DNA of 64,000 nucleotides from Thiosocius sp963808165 (GCA_963808165.1 CAWEET010000021.1:496001-560000); one strand, 5' to 3'. Positions 42,242-50,555 are shown, numbered from the stretch's first letter. Notes: generated by a model from the sequence alone, not told the origin. Numbers and translations: made by a program.

Positions 42242-42270
42242 GTGCACTGCAACATTGTTGCGCTGCACAA
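42240..42270. promoter_or_regulatory. candidate operator overlapping the phasin transcription start
   Basis: A 31-bp stretch bounded by TTGTGC and GCACAA contains an inner inverted repeat (TGCAACA and TTGTTGC). It covers the end of the -10 box and the expected start of transcription, a position where a bound repressor would block initiation. Confidence 0.55.
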
Positions 42271-42303
42271 TTTAATCGCCACCACGAATCAGGAGACACC
42301 GTC

Positions 42304-42681
42304 ATGAAAAACGACTACGTCGACATGGTAACCAAGTTCAATGATCACGTCTTTGCCTCTGCGACCCGCATCGGCGAGCTGAACATGCGTACCTTCGAGC
42401 AGCTGGCCAGCAAGCAGGCCGAAATCGTCAACCAGTGCATGGAGTCCAGTGCCAAGCAGTACGAGGTACTGACGACCGCCAAGGACTACAAAGAGGCCAT
42501 GGTCGCACAGAGCGAGTTGCTCAAGGGCTGCAACGAGAAGTTTCTTGCCAATCTGCGCGAGACCACGGAAATGCTGAACTCGGTCCGTGAAGAAATGACC
42601 GGCATGGTGGAAGAGGTGGTCCAGTACACCAGCAAGAGCGTAGAGAAGGCCAGCGAGTTGGCGACCAAGAAAGTCGCGTGA
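42304..42681 (+). CDS. phaP: phasin family protein
   Basis: A 125-residue phasin, a coat protein of polyhydroxyalkanoate granules. The start at 42304 follows GGAGA and begins MKNDYVDMVTKFNDHVF; the frame's earlier start lies within the promoter. The sequence is almost wholly amphipathic helix (TFEQLASKQAEIVNQCMESS, VREEMTGMVEEVVQYTSKSV) as in the PF09361 family. It is followed after 102 bp by phaB, so both serve storage-polymer metabolism. phaC and phaA are not in this window. Two palindromic sites around the promoter suggest repression when granules are absent. Confidence 0.85.
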   Translation: MKNDYVDMVTKFNDHVFASATRIGELNMRTFEQLASKQAEIVNQCMESSAKQYEVLTTAKDYKEAMVAQSELLKGCNEKFLANLRETTEMLNSVREEMTGMVEEVVQYTSKSVEKASELATKKVA

Positions 42682-42783
42682 TGCGGCCTCGACGAGGGCG
42701 ACGCGGTTTGTCGCCCCTGTCACTCACAGGGCTCGAATTCCAGTTACGAGTATTTTAGAGAAGAACCAGAACGGAGAGCAAGA

Positions 42784-43530
42784 ATGACCAAGCGTGTCGC
42801 GTTTGTGACCGGTGGTAACGGCGGCATCGGCTCCGCGATCTGCTGCGAGTTGGCCAACCAGGGCCATGTTGTAGTAGCCGGCTATTTCCCACCCGAAAAG
42901 GAATCTGCCGAGGCCTGGCAGAAAGAAATGCACGACAAGGGATTTTCGATCGGCCTTGCGCCGGTGGATGTCGCCAGTTTTGCGGATTGCGAGCGCGCCG
43001 TCGCGACGATAAGCGAAGAGTTCGGCTCGGTGGATATCCTCGTTAACTGCGCCGGCATAACGCGTGACGGTACGCTGAAAAAGATGTCGGAAGACAACTG
43101 GCGGGCAGTCATTGCGACCAACATGGACAGCGCCTTCAACGTCACCCGCCACGTGGTCAACGGCATGCTCGAGAAGGGCTGGGGCCGGATCGTGAATATT
43201 GCCTCGGTGAACGGCCAGCGCGGCCAGTTCGGCCAGGCCAACTATTCCGCCGCCAAGGCCGGCATGCATGGCTTCACGATGGCTGTGGCGCTCGAGACGG
43301 CAGCCAAGGGGATCACCGTGAATACGGTTTCCCCCGGCTATATCGCCACCGCGATGACTCAGGCGATGCCTGAAAACGTGCTGGAGTCAATCGTCAACAG
43401 TGTTCCGATGCGCCGCATGGGCACGCCCGAAGAGATCGCGAATGCGGTCGCATGGCTCGCGAGCGAGGGCAATGGTTACACGACCGGCGCCAACATCCCG
43501 GTAAACGGTGGACTCTTTACCAGCCACTGA
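42784..43530 (+). CDS. phaB: acetoacetyl-CoA reductase
   Basis: A 248-residue SDR enzyme that reduces acetoacetyl-CoA to 3-hydroxybutyryl-CoA, the monomer of PHB. The cofactor motif is VTGGNGGIGSAICCELA, the catalytic Ser/Tyr/Lys are in NIASVNGQRGQFGQANYSAAK, and the PhaB-specific stretch AGITRDGTLKKMSEDNW is present. An adjacent phasin supports PhaB rather than FabG. A strong terminator follows 54 bp downstream. Confidence 0.93.
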   Translation: MTKRVAFVTGGNGGIGSAICCELANQGHVVVAGYFPPEKESAEAWQKEMHDKGFSIGLAPVDVASFADCERAVATISEEFGSVDILVNCAGITRDGTLKKMSEDNWRAVIATNMDSAFNVTRHVVNGMLEKGWGRIVNIASVNGQRGQFGQANYSAAKAGMHGFTMAVALETAAKGITVNTVSPGYIATAMTQAMPENVLESIVNSVPMRRMGTPEEIANAVAWLASEGNGYTTGANIPVNGGLFTSH

Positions 43531-43584
43531 CCGGCGAAACGAACCCTCCTAGCAGAGGAATCTGCCCCCTCTGCTCTTCCATTT

Positions 43585-43611
43585 GGCGCCCCTCGCGGGC
43601 GCCGATTTTTT
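43585..43611 (+). terminator. Rho-independent terminator after phaB
   Basis: A 7-bp GC stem (GGCGCCC, loop CTCGC, GGGCGCC) is followed at two bases by TTTTTT. This is the clearest intrinsic terminator in the window and ends the phasin-phaB transcript. Confidence 0.85.
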
Positions 43612-43837
43612 CGCTGGCCCCGGATCCGGAAATTCGCAGCGGAGGGCAGCAGAGGCAATAGCGGTATCTTAACGGCATTTTTCGGCTAGGGTATGGAGTC
43701 AAGACGGCAAACTCCGACGCGAACTGCACCCGGGAGTCGCGTCGATTTCGATGACCTATTCGTTCGAGTCCCTGTGCTGACCACAGAGTCACACGTTGAA
43801 AATACAGGGCTGGACGCTCAGAGAGGACGGAGTGCGA

Positions 43838-44848
43838 ATGAGTATTTCACCCCCGAGCTACAAGCAGAACCGGCTCAAGCAATTGCGTGCGTTCTGCAAG
43901 ACTGTGGAAACGAAAAACATTTCGCGAGCGGCGGAAAAGCTGTTCCTGACGCAACCGACCATCTCACTGCAGATAAAGGCCCTGGAACGTGAACTCGAAA
44001 TCATTGTGTTTGAGCGGCATGGACCACAGATCCGCATTACGCCCGATGGCGAACTCCTGTACGAGATCGCAAAACCCCTACTCGAAGGCATAGACAATCT
44101 GGCGCAGACCTTCGCCAGCAAGAGCGGCAGGCTTGACAGCGGCGAGCTGACGGTCGTTGCCGGGGAATCGACCATCCTATACCTGTTGCCGGAGTTCGTT
44201 TCCTGTTTCCGCGAACGTCATCCGGGCATCCACATCAAATTGTTGAACGAAACCGGCAGGGACGGCCTCGCGAAGTTGCGTTCCGACGCAGCGGATTTCG
44301 CGGTCGGCCCGATGGTCGATGGTCAGGGCGATCTGGAATACAAGGCATTGTTCTCATTCGAACAAGTCCTGATCGTGCCGCTCGACCACCCGCTGGCGAG
44401 GCGCACCAAGGTGACGCTGGAGGAAATCAGCCCGTATGGCCTGATTTTGCCGCCGCGCCAGCTCAACCACTGGCGGAGCGTCGACCTGGTGTTCGAACAG
44501 CACGGTGTCCCGTACAGCGTGGTACTCGAGGCCGGCGGCTGGGAGGTTATCAAACGTTACGTGGAGCAGGGCATGGGGATCTCGATCGTCAACGAGATCT
44601 GCCTCACCGGCAAGGAGCGGCTGGCGGTCATTCCGCTGGAGGACTACTTCCCGCGCCGTACCTATGGGGCGGTCACGCGGCGAGGCAAGTTTCTTACCCC
44701 GCAGGCGCAGGCGTTTCTGGATGCCATGTCGACGCTGCAATGCAAGCTGCCATACAAGCTTGCGGTAGCGCACAGCCGCGAAGAGGTGTCCTCGCCGAAC
44801 GAACTGGACTCGCGTCTTGTAGCGGTCGACGTTGTCGACTTCGATTAG
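43838..44848 (+). CDS. LysR-type transcriptional regulator
   Basis: A 336-residue LysR family protein. The ATG at 43838 has GGAG six bases upstream and gives MSISPPSYKQNRLKQLRAF; an upstream TTG at 43796 is less likely. The winged helix-turn-helix covers about 15-75 (TVETKNISRAAEKLFLTQPTISLQIKALER), followed by a normal periplasmic-binding-protein-like effector domain (about 100-310). It belongs to the CysB/CbbR-like part of the family. The effector is unknown, and the nearby phasin-phaB unit ends in a terminator, so linkage is uncertain. Confidence 0.88.
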   Translation: MSISPPSYKQNRLKQLRAFCKTVETKNISRAAEKLFLTQPTISLQIKALERELEIIVFERHGPQIRITPDGELLYEIAKPLLEGIDNLAQTFASKSGRLDSGELTVVAGESTILYLLPEFVSCFRERHPGIHIKLLNETGRDGLAKLRSDAADFAVGPMVDGQGDLEYKALFSFEQVLIVPLDHPLARRTKVTLEEISPYGLILPPRQLNHWRSVDLVFEQHGVPYSVVLEAGGWEVIKRYVEQGMGISIVNEICLTGKERLAVIPLEDYFPRRTYGAVTRRGKFLTPQAQAFLDAMSTLQCKLPYKLAVAHSREEVSSPNELDSRLVAVDVVDFD

Positions 44849-44888
44849 GCCAAGGGCAAGTGGCGCCGTGGCGAATTCGACGCGTTGG

Positions 44889-44943
44889 ACGCCGTGAATC
44901 CCTGTTCCATACAGACTCGGCTGCCGCATCCCTGTGGCAGACG
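44889..44943. repeat. degenerate copy of the ACGCCGTGAA intergenic repeat
   Basis: The block starts ACGCCGTGAATCCCTGTTCC and contains a small stem (CTGCC ... GGCAG, 44,921-44,940). It is in the gap between the LysR gene and the gamma-glutamylcyclotransferase-like gene. Alignment with the intact repeats at 17.2 and 60.8 kb covers only the core. Confidence 0.4.
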
Positions 44944-44999
44944 CCCCGCCACCTTCCCCTGTCATCGGATACCTGATGTCGACCGGTCGGTGAAACGGA

Positions 45000-45446
45000 T
45001 TGGGCACGAATCTGTTCGTTTATGGCACCTTGATGGTCGCCGAGGTGATGGGCCGGGTGAGCGGCTTCCATCGAGTGGGTGACGTAGCGGTGCTGCCTGG
45101 TCATCGGCGCGGCCGCTTGAGCGGCCGGTTGTACCCGGCGATCGTCCCCTGGCCGGGCGGCCGGGTCGAGGGCCTGCTGTATCGCGGCCTGGAACCCGGG
45201 CAGTTCGAGGCGCTGGATGCCTTCGAGGGGGCGATGTACCGGCGCGTGGCGGTCAATGTCGTGGTCGGGGCGGACCGCTTCAGCGCAGAGACCTACCTGC
45301 TGCGCAAGTCATGGAACCACCTGCTCGGCGACGAGGATTGGTCTCTGCAGCGCTTCGTTTCCGAGGGCTTGCGCGAGTTCCTCGCAGAGTATCCGGGCTT
45401 CGTCCCGGCCACATCGTCAGATGTCGTCGATGAACAACGGCGCTGA
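45000..45446 (+). CDS. gamma-glutamylcyclotransferase family (AIG2-like) protein
   Basis: A 148-residue protein starting at TTG. The diagnostic YGTLM motif is at residues 8-12 and the catalytic-type acid in LDAFEGAMYRRVAV follows. The family includes gamma-glutamylamine cyclotransferases and glutathione-degrading enzymes; the substrate cannot be specified. It overlaps the next gene by 26 bp, so the two are probably cotranscribed. The TTG start is poorly supported by a ribosome site. Confidence 0.78.
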   Translation: MGTNLFVYGTLMVAEVMGRVSGFHRVGDVAVLPGHRRGRLSGRLYPAIVPWPGGRVEGLLYRGLEPGQFEALDAFEGAMYRRVAVNVVVGADRFSAETYLLRKSWNHLLGDEDWSLQRFVSEGLREFLAEYPGFVPATSSDVVDEQRR

Positions 45447-46143
45447 TCAGACCGGCGAAGGATGCGAAGCGGACCGGCCGGTTCTCGATGTCGCCTGTCT
45501 GCATCCTGAGAGTCGCAGGGCGGCGCTGGTGTCGAGTACCGGCAACCACTGCCAGGTCTGGCGCAGTGCGCGCAAGAACACCGATGACCCGGACGACGAT
45601 ACCTATACCGAGTTCGTCGTCAAGTTCCCGCGCGATCGTTATCGGCACCAGGATGCACGGATCCTTTCGCGTCAGCACAGCATGCTGCGCGAGGCGCTGG
45701 GCGAGATCATCCCCGAGGCGCTGTTCGTCGAGACCTGCATCGATGGCGAACCCAACCTCATCGTCCTGGCGCGAGCCGTCAACGTCTGGTTCAACATCGC
45801 CAATCCACGCAACCGGGAAGAGGCCATCGGACTGCTCCGCGAACACCCGATCGCGCGCCGCCAGTTGGCGCACTTTCTGACCGCATCGGCGAGATGGCGC
45901 GAAGGTCCGAACCCGCGTGTTATCGATCTGTACGGTCTCGACAACCTGGTCATGGACAACCAGCGCCAGATTCGCTTCGTGGACAGTTTTTACGTGTTCT
46001 TCTTCGAAGACATGCTGCACCTGCTGGGGGGAGAGAAGGACGATGCGCTGGAGGAGAAGATCGAGGTTTCGTTGAAGCGTATCGCCTATCTGCACGAGAT
46101 ACTCGCGCGCTCGGCGTCGGATTTCGACGCGCCGCTGAGCTGA
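45421..46143 (+). CDS. hypothetical protein with kinase-like features
   Basis: A 240-residue protein that I do not recognise with confidence. Starting at 45421 it reads MSSMNNGADQ. VVKFPRDRYRHQ may hold the ATP lysine, and IDLYGLDNLVMDNQRQIRFVDSF resembles the catalytic-loop and Asp segments of aminoglycoside-phosphotransferase-like or LPS-kinase-like folds, as in small bacterial kinases. No HRD is intact. The ribosome site is not strong, and it starts inside the upstream gene. Its function and substrate are unknown. Confidence 0.55.
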   Translation: MSSMNNGADQTGEGCEADRPVLDVACLHPESRRAALVSSTGNHCQVWRSARKNTDDPDDDTYTEFVVKFPRDRYRHQDARILSRQHSMLREALGEIIPEALFVETCIDGEPNLIVLARAVNVWFNIANPRNREEAIGLLREHPIARRQLAHFLTASARWREGPNPRVIDLYGLDNLVMDNQRQIRFVDSFYVFFFEDMLHLLGGEKDDALEEKIEVSLKRIAYLHEILARSASDFDAPLS

Positions 46144-46304
46144 TCCGGGCGGTCGGGCGCCCGCCTGGCAGCGGCTGCGCGATGCATTAGGGGGGCTGCT
46201 TGTCGCCCAAGCGGATGGTGGCTGTGTCTGCGATGACCAGCGGCGTCGGCGCAAGGCAATTGGCCGTCACTGCGGTTCCCGCCGCTTTTCGCACGGCTGC
46301 CGAT

Positions 46305-46330
46305 TCTTGCACGCAACGCCGCGTGCAAGA
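46305..46330 (-). terminator. strong hairpin after the DsrK-like gene
   Basis: A perfect 10-bp inverted repeat (TCTTGCACGC, loop AACGCC, GCGTGCAAGA) starts 14 bp past the stop codon at the end of the formate dehydrogenase operon. No T-run follows, so it is either a factor-assisted terminator or a 3' stabilising hairpin. Confidence 0.45.
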
Positions 46331-46343
46331 CCGCGAGCGATGA

Positions 46344-47675
46344 CTATTTCAGGTTAGCACCAACCAATTCGACCAGGCTCTCGATCTGGGTGCCCCACTG
46401 CGTGCGCTGCGCGCCGGCCATCAGGTTGACCCGGCAGCTGCCGCAGGCCGTGACGACGCTCTCCGCACCGGTCGCTTCGACCTGCTCGCGCTTCAGATCG
46501 AAGGCCGCGTCGCGCATCGGTGCGGCTCCCTCCATCACGAACAGACCAGCGCCGCCGCCGCAACAGAAATTGGTCACCTTGTTGCTCGGCATCTCGCGCA
46601 GATCGACACCCAGTGCCTTCAGAACGGCGCGTGGCTCATCGAACACCCCGCCGTGGCGCCCGACCTTGCAGGGGTCGTGGTAAGTGACATGTCTGTCCGG
46701 GCCGAGCGGCTTCAGATGCAGCCGGCCCGCAATGACCTCGCGGCCGAGGAACTCCGACAGCGCCATCACCTCGAACGGCAGTGCTGCGCCGTGCTCGTTG
46801 GCCCCATACCAGCGCATCGCCGGGTAGGCGTGTCCGCACTCAGGGACTATGACCAGCTTTGCGCCGAGCGCGATCGCCTGGCTGGTGATGCGTTCCGACG
46901 CCGACTTCTGGACCTCTTCGTAACCCGAGAGCAGACCGAAGTTTGCGCCCTCGAACGCACAGCTGTGGATGGTCCAGTCGACGCCGAGGTGGTTCATTAC
47001 CTTGACGGTGGCCTCCAATGCGTCCTTGAACAGCAGCACGTCGATGGTCGAACTCAGGACCAGGATGTCGGCCTTCTCCTTGTTGATCGGCACCTCGTAA
47101 CCCTTGGCGCGCAGATCATCCACGGCCTGTCGAATCTGATCGGGACCGACGCCGAACACGGTGCCGCGGCTGCCCTGTTCCTGCTCGACGGCACGCAGAC
47201 CGGCCGGTATCAGGCCGGCCTGGGCCAGTCCTTCACGGGTGATGTGAACCATCGCGGCGATATCTATGCCCATCGGGCAGACCAGCCCGCATCGGCCGCA
47301 CTCGGTGCAGGATTCGTAGACCAGCTCCTGGGTGGCTTCGAGGTCGGCCTCGGTGATCTCCGGCTCGGTCAAGCGGTGAAAAAAGCGCAACGGGGCCTTC
47401 TCGCGGCGGTAGAAGCGTTTGAGCAGGTCGAGCTTGTGGATTGGCGTGAACTTGGGGTCCTCGGTCTGGATGTAGAACTGGCAGGCCTCCGCGCAAAGGC
47501 CGCAGTGTACGCAGGATTCGAGGAACGTCGCCTGCGACGAGTCCAGCTTGGCGGCAAACACCGCCTTGGCCCGTTTCAGGCGTTCGCTGTCGGGGCAGTC
47601 GGTGGGCTGCGCCATCTGCGGCAGCATCTTGATCTGCTCGCCGAAACCGCGAAAGACGTTCATGTCGATGGCCAT
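46344..47675 (-). CDS. DsrK/HdrD-like iron-sulfur oxidoreductase
   Basis: A 443-residue cytoplasmic Fe-S protein, last in the formate dehydrogenase operon. Two ferredoxin-type [4Fe-4S] sites, SCVHCGLCAEAC (about 54-65) and SCTECGRCGLVCPMG (about 122-136), are followed by two CCG domains. These hold YHDPCKVGR with NFCCGGGAG, and VVTACGSCRVNLM, the sites for a non-cubane cluster in HdrD. It matches the DsrK/TmcB/GlpC group that accepts electrons from or gives them to a membrane cytochrome b. Its partner is probably the NarI-like protein directly upstream. The start at 47675 has GGAG eight bases before it. Confidence 0.85.
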   Translation of the reverse strand: MAIDMNVFRGFGEQIKMLPQMAQPTDCPDSERLKRAKAVFAAKLDSSQATFLESCVHCGLCAEACQFYIQTEDPKFTPIHKLDLLKRFYRREKAPLRFFHRLTEPEITEADLEATQELVYESCTECGRCGLVCPMGIDIAAMVHITREGLAQAGLIPAGLRAVEQEQGSRGTVFGVGPDQIRQAVDDLRAKGYEVPINKEKADILVLSSTIDVLLFKDALEATVKVMNHLGVDWTIHSCAFEGANFGLLSGYEEVQKSASERITSQAIALGAKLVIVPECGHAYPAMRWYGANEHGAALPFEVMALSEFLGREVIAGRLHLKPLGPDRHVTYHDPCKVGRHGGVFDEPRAVLKALGVDLREMPSNKVTNFCCGGGAGLFVMEGAAPMRDAAFDLKREQVEATGAESVVTACGSCRVNLMAGAQRTQWGTQIESLVELVGANLK

Positions 47676-47740
47676 GACCTAATCTCCGAAACGCTCGCCG
47701 CCGGCGGCGGCGATGGGTACCCTGGAAGCCGCAGGTCCGC

Positions 47741-48385
47741 TCATACGCGCACGCCACGCCGCCCGTAGTGGGCTCCCATGAAACCCCGGCTGAAGGGGAA
47801 GGTGAAGGTGTGCATCAGCGCGCTGAATGGGAAATACAGCAACAGCAGCTCCGCGAGGAAAAAGTGCAGCACGCGCAATGGCTCGTAAGCGCGGGCCAGT
47901 GCGAGGCAGCCCGTGAGCATGACCAGGAATATCAGGACCGATCCGATATAGTCGCCGCGGTCGGAGATCGCCCGTGTGACCGGGTTCATCATGCGGTGCA
48001 GGATCAGCAGCAGCAATCCCAGAAAGGCGAGTTCGGAAACCAGAATGAACGCCCATTCGGGCATGGCCGGCCAGCCGAAACCCAACACGCGTTCCCGATA
48101 GAAGTCGATGTGGGGTAAAGCGAAGAACAGCAGCGCGAACAAACCCACGTGGAAAAGATAGCCTGCAATGACCTGCAGCTTGATCCGTGACCAGAAGTCG
48201 GCGCGTGGAAAGAAGCGCTTGATATTGATCCCGATCGCACCGGCGGTTCCGGAAGCGCGCGGCACGCTGAGATCCTTCTTACTACCCATCGTCAGCATGC
48301 CGATCAGTCGCCAAAGGACGCCGATTACGAACACGGCCGCCGAGAAATACCAAAAGGGACCGTCGACAAATTCAGTGAAGCTCAC
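47741..48385 (-). CDS. NarI/DsrM-like membrane cytochrome b subunit
   Basis: A 214-residue integral membrane protein starting at GTG after GAGGGAAC. Five or so hydrophobic helices are visible, among them VFVIGVLWRLIGML, GYLFHVGLFALLFFALPHI, FILVSELAFLGLLLLILHRMM and LHFFLAELLLLYFPFSALMHTF. Histidines in YLFHVGL, LLILHRMM, RVLHFF and ALMHTF are suited to two hemes b, as in nitrate reductase gamma and DsrM. With the adjacent DsrK-like subunit it should form a quinone-linked complex. It lies 57 bp after the formate dehydrogenase cytochrome b gene. Confidence 0.82.
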   Translation of the reverse strand: MSFTEFVDGPFWYFSAAVFVIGVLWRLIGMLTMGSKKDLSVPRASGTAGAIGINIKRFFPRADFWSRIKLQVIAGYLFHVGLFALLFFALPHIDFYRERVLGFGWPAMPEWAFILVSELAFLGLLLLILHRMMNPVTRAISDRGDYIGSVLIFLVMLTGCLALARAYEPLRVLHFFLAELLLLYFPFSALMHTFTFPFSRGFMGAHYGRRGVRV

Positions 48386-48442
48386 GTTCTGTTCCCTCGA
48401 ATCGTATCGTTATTCTTTCGGACCTGGGTCTCGACCGTGCTG

Positions 48443-49501
48443 TTATGCCTTGTCGGTCGAGGTGTGCAGAGGCACCTGTCGTGTCGCCGTGGATGGTTCG
48501 TTTGCGGTCGTCGACTCGGCACCGCCTTGGGTTGCCTCGGCGTACCAGCGGTCGTGGTGTCCCTTGGCCCAGTTTTCGTCCACATAGCCGGTCGTCATGC
48601 TTTCCAGGCTGCCCTCGGTGCCGAGCGTCCCGATATAGATGTGACCGAAGGAGCCGGCGATGAACAACACGGCTGCAATTCCGTGGACGATCAGCGCGAG
48701 CTGCATGATTTCGCGGCCCTGTCCGAATACCGGGAAGACCAACACCAGTCCGCTGATCGAAACCGTCAGACCGAGCAGCATCACGGACCAGAACCAGATC
48801 TTCTCGCCGGTGTTGAAGAAGCCGGCGCTGACGTGCGCGTTGCCGATGATACCGCCGCCCTTGATCAGCCACTTGAGATCGCCGCGCGATGGCAGGTTCC
48901 TGGCCGCCCAGCGAACGAACAATGCGATGATCGCCACCAGGAACAGCGGGCCAAACAGGTTGTGGCCCTCTTTGGAGGCGCTGGCGATGACGCTGAAGGC
49001 CTCGGCTCCCAACACGGGCAAGGCCACGAAACGTCCGAACAACAAAGTCAGGCCGGTGAGTGCGAGGAAGATGAACAGGATGGCGGTAAGCCAGTGCAGC
49101 GTCCGATCGATGTCGGGAAAGCGCCTGATACGCTTGCCGGAGCGACCTTCGGGGATCGGGATCCTGCCCCGAACCAGGTAAAAGATCAGGACCAGCCCGG
49201 CGACCGCTGCGATAAACAGTCCGGCGTTGCCGATGAAGTCGTTGCTCCGGTAGTTGCGAAATTCCTCGCCGCTCTGCTCGATCAGCACGCCCGTTTCGAC
49301 GCCGCGCGTCTGCGTGGTCCCGGCACCGATGGCGTCGCGCTGTCGCACCGCACGCCAGAGGTCACTGCCCGGGTTGGGCACCAGGATCGGTGATGCCGGG
49401 TCGCCGCCCTGAGCGGGGGCCGGGAGCGGGGCAAGCAGGCAGATCACGAACAGCAGCGCGGCGAATTGCCAGACTGCCGCCCGGAGGGTGATGAATGACA
49501 T
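48443..49501 (-). CDS. fdoI: formate dehydrogenase gamma subunit (cytochrome b556)
   Basis: A 352-residue membrane subunit that passes electrons from the Fe-S subunit to quinone. An N-terminal signal-like helix (MSFITLRAAVWQFAALLFVI) is followed by a periplasmic segment and four membrane helices. The heme-associated IDRTLHWLTAILFIFLALTGLTLLFG and KEGHNLFGPLF are characteristic of FdnI/FdoI. The start at 49501 is preferred because GAGGA lies eight bases upstream; 49507 is an in-frame alternative. It is separated from fdhB by a 270-bp mobile element. It is longer than E. coli FdnI because of the added N-terminus. Confidence 0.88.
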   Translation of the reverse strand: MSFITLRAAVWQFAALLFVICLLAPLPAPAQGGDPASPILVPNPGSDLWRAVRQRDAIGAGTTQTRGVETGVLIEQSGEEFRNYRSNDFIGNAGLFIAAVAGLVLIFYLVRGRIPIPEGRSGKRIRRFPDIDRTLHWLTAILFIFLALTGLTLLFGRFVALPVLGAEAFSVIASASKEGHNLFGPLFLVAIIALFVRWAARNLPSRGDLKWLIKGGGIIGNAHVSAGFFNTGEKIWFWSVMLLGLTVSISGLVLVFPVFGQGREIMQLALIVHGIAAVLFIAGSFGHIYIGTLGTEGSLESMTTGYVDENWAKGHHDRWYAEATQGGAESTTANEPSTATRQVPLHTSTDKA

Positions 49502-49596
49502 CGCCATATTCCTCGATTGAGCGAGCTGTTGTTCTGGTTTTCGTTTCGTCAACCTGCTTCCCTGGCCGAACGACCGTTGGGTCGGAGGTCCCATGC

Positions 49597-49866
49597 TAGG
49601 GCCTGTTAACACTAATCCGGAGCGTGTCGCCGGAGGCCATTTTTTCGCAGATCAAGGCGTAACGAGCGCTGTGTAGCAGGCTACATGAGCGAGGTGCAAC
49701 GCAGAGCTGTGGGAAAATGGCCCCGTCCCTTCGGGTTGCGCCCCAAAATGGGCCACTCGGTGTTGCTCGTCGTTCATTTGGAATGACCAAACTTCACTCC
49801 TCGCGCCTTGATTGGCCCATTTTGGGGCAGCAACGATGCGATCCGGATTAGTGTTAACAGGCCCTA
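49597..49866. mobile_element. 270-bp MITE-like element, copy 2
   Basis: It is nearly identical to the copy at 41,276-41,545, in the same orientation and with the same 25-bp terminal inverted repeats and TA ends. It sits between fdhB and the cytochrome b gene, inside the formate dehydrogenase operon. It has no coding capacity for a transposase. Confidence 0.9.
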
Positions 49867-49912
49867 ACAGGCTGCCGGGGCCGCTAACGGTCCCGGCAGC
49901 CGTTGCGGCGGC

Positions 49913-50542
49913 TCAGCCGTCGCTGCTGGCCTTGCCCTTGGTGCCCTGCGGTGCCCGCAGGCTGGCCTTGTCATAGTTGACACCCCAGTTGAGCACGGAG
50001 GCTCCGCGGTTCACCACGCGCTTGCGATAGATATCGGAGATGACATCCGCGTCACCGGCGAGCAGCGCCTTGGTCGAGCACATCTCGGCACACAGCGGCA
50101 GCTTGCCCTCGGCGAGTCGATTGGCACCGTAGGCACGGTACTCGTCTGCACTCCCGGTCTCTTTCGGGCCACCGGCGCAGAAGGTGCATTTGTCCATCTT
50201 GCCGCGTGACGCGAATGCGCCGGCCTTGGGGAACTGCGGCGCGCCGAACGGGCACGCGTAGAAGCAATAGCCGCAACCGATGCAGATGTCCTTGTCGTGC
50301 AGCACCAGTCCGTCGTCGGTGGTGTAGAAACAATCGACCGGACAGACGGCCGCACAGGGGGCGTCTGAACAATGCATGCAGGCCACCGACAGGGAGCGTT
50401 CCCCCGGTTCGCCGTCCTTGATGGTCACGACCCGGCGGCGGTTGACGCCCCACGGTACCTCGTTCTCGTTCTTGCAAGCGGTGACACAGGCATTGCATTC
50501 GATACAGCGTTCTGCGTCGCAGTAAAACTTCATATTTGCCAT
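49913..50542 (-). CDS. fdhB: formate dehydrogenase beta subunit, four-cluster ferredoxin
   Basis: A 209-residue Fe-S subunit that carries electrons from FdhA to the membrane. Four cysteine groups are visible: CIECNACVTACK, CMHCSDAPCAAVCP, CIGCGYCFYACP and CTFC with a final CAEMC. It lacks the C-terminal membrane helix of E. coli FdnH, as in the shorter Wolinella-type subunit. GGAGGA lies seven bases before the start at 50542, and fdhA stops 13 bp upstream. The MITE directly downstream separates it from the gamma subunit. Confidence 0.92.
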   Translation of the reverse strand: MANMKFYCDAERCIECNACVTACKNENEVPWGVNRRRVVTIKDGEPGERSLSVACMHCSDAPCAAVCPVDCFYTTDDGLVLHDKDICIGCGYCFYACPFGAPQFPKAGAFASRGKMDKCTFCAGGPKETGSADEYRAYGANRLAEGKLPLCAEMCSTKALLAGDADVISDIYRKRVVNRGASVLNWGVNYDKASLRAPQGTKGKASSDG

Positions 50543-50555
50543 GTCTGAGTCCTCC

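Noticed and set aside
46653..47768. A 371-residue plus-strand frame
   Set aside because: It is antisense to the DsrK-like gene, which has intact cysteine motifs.
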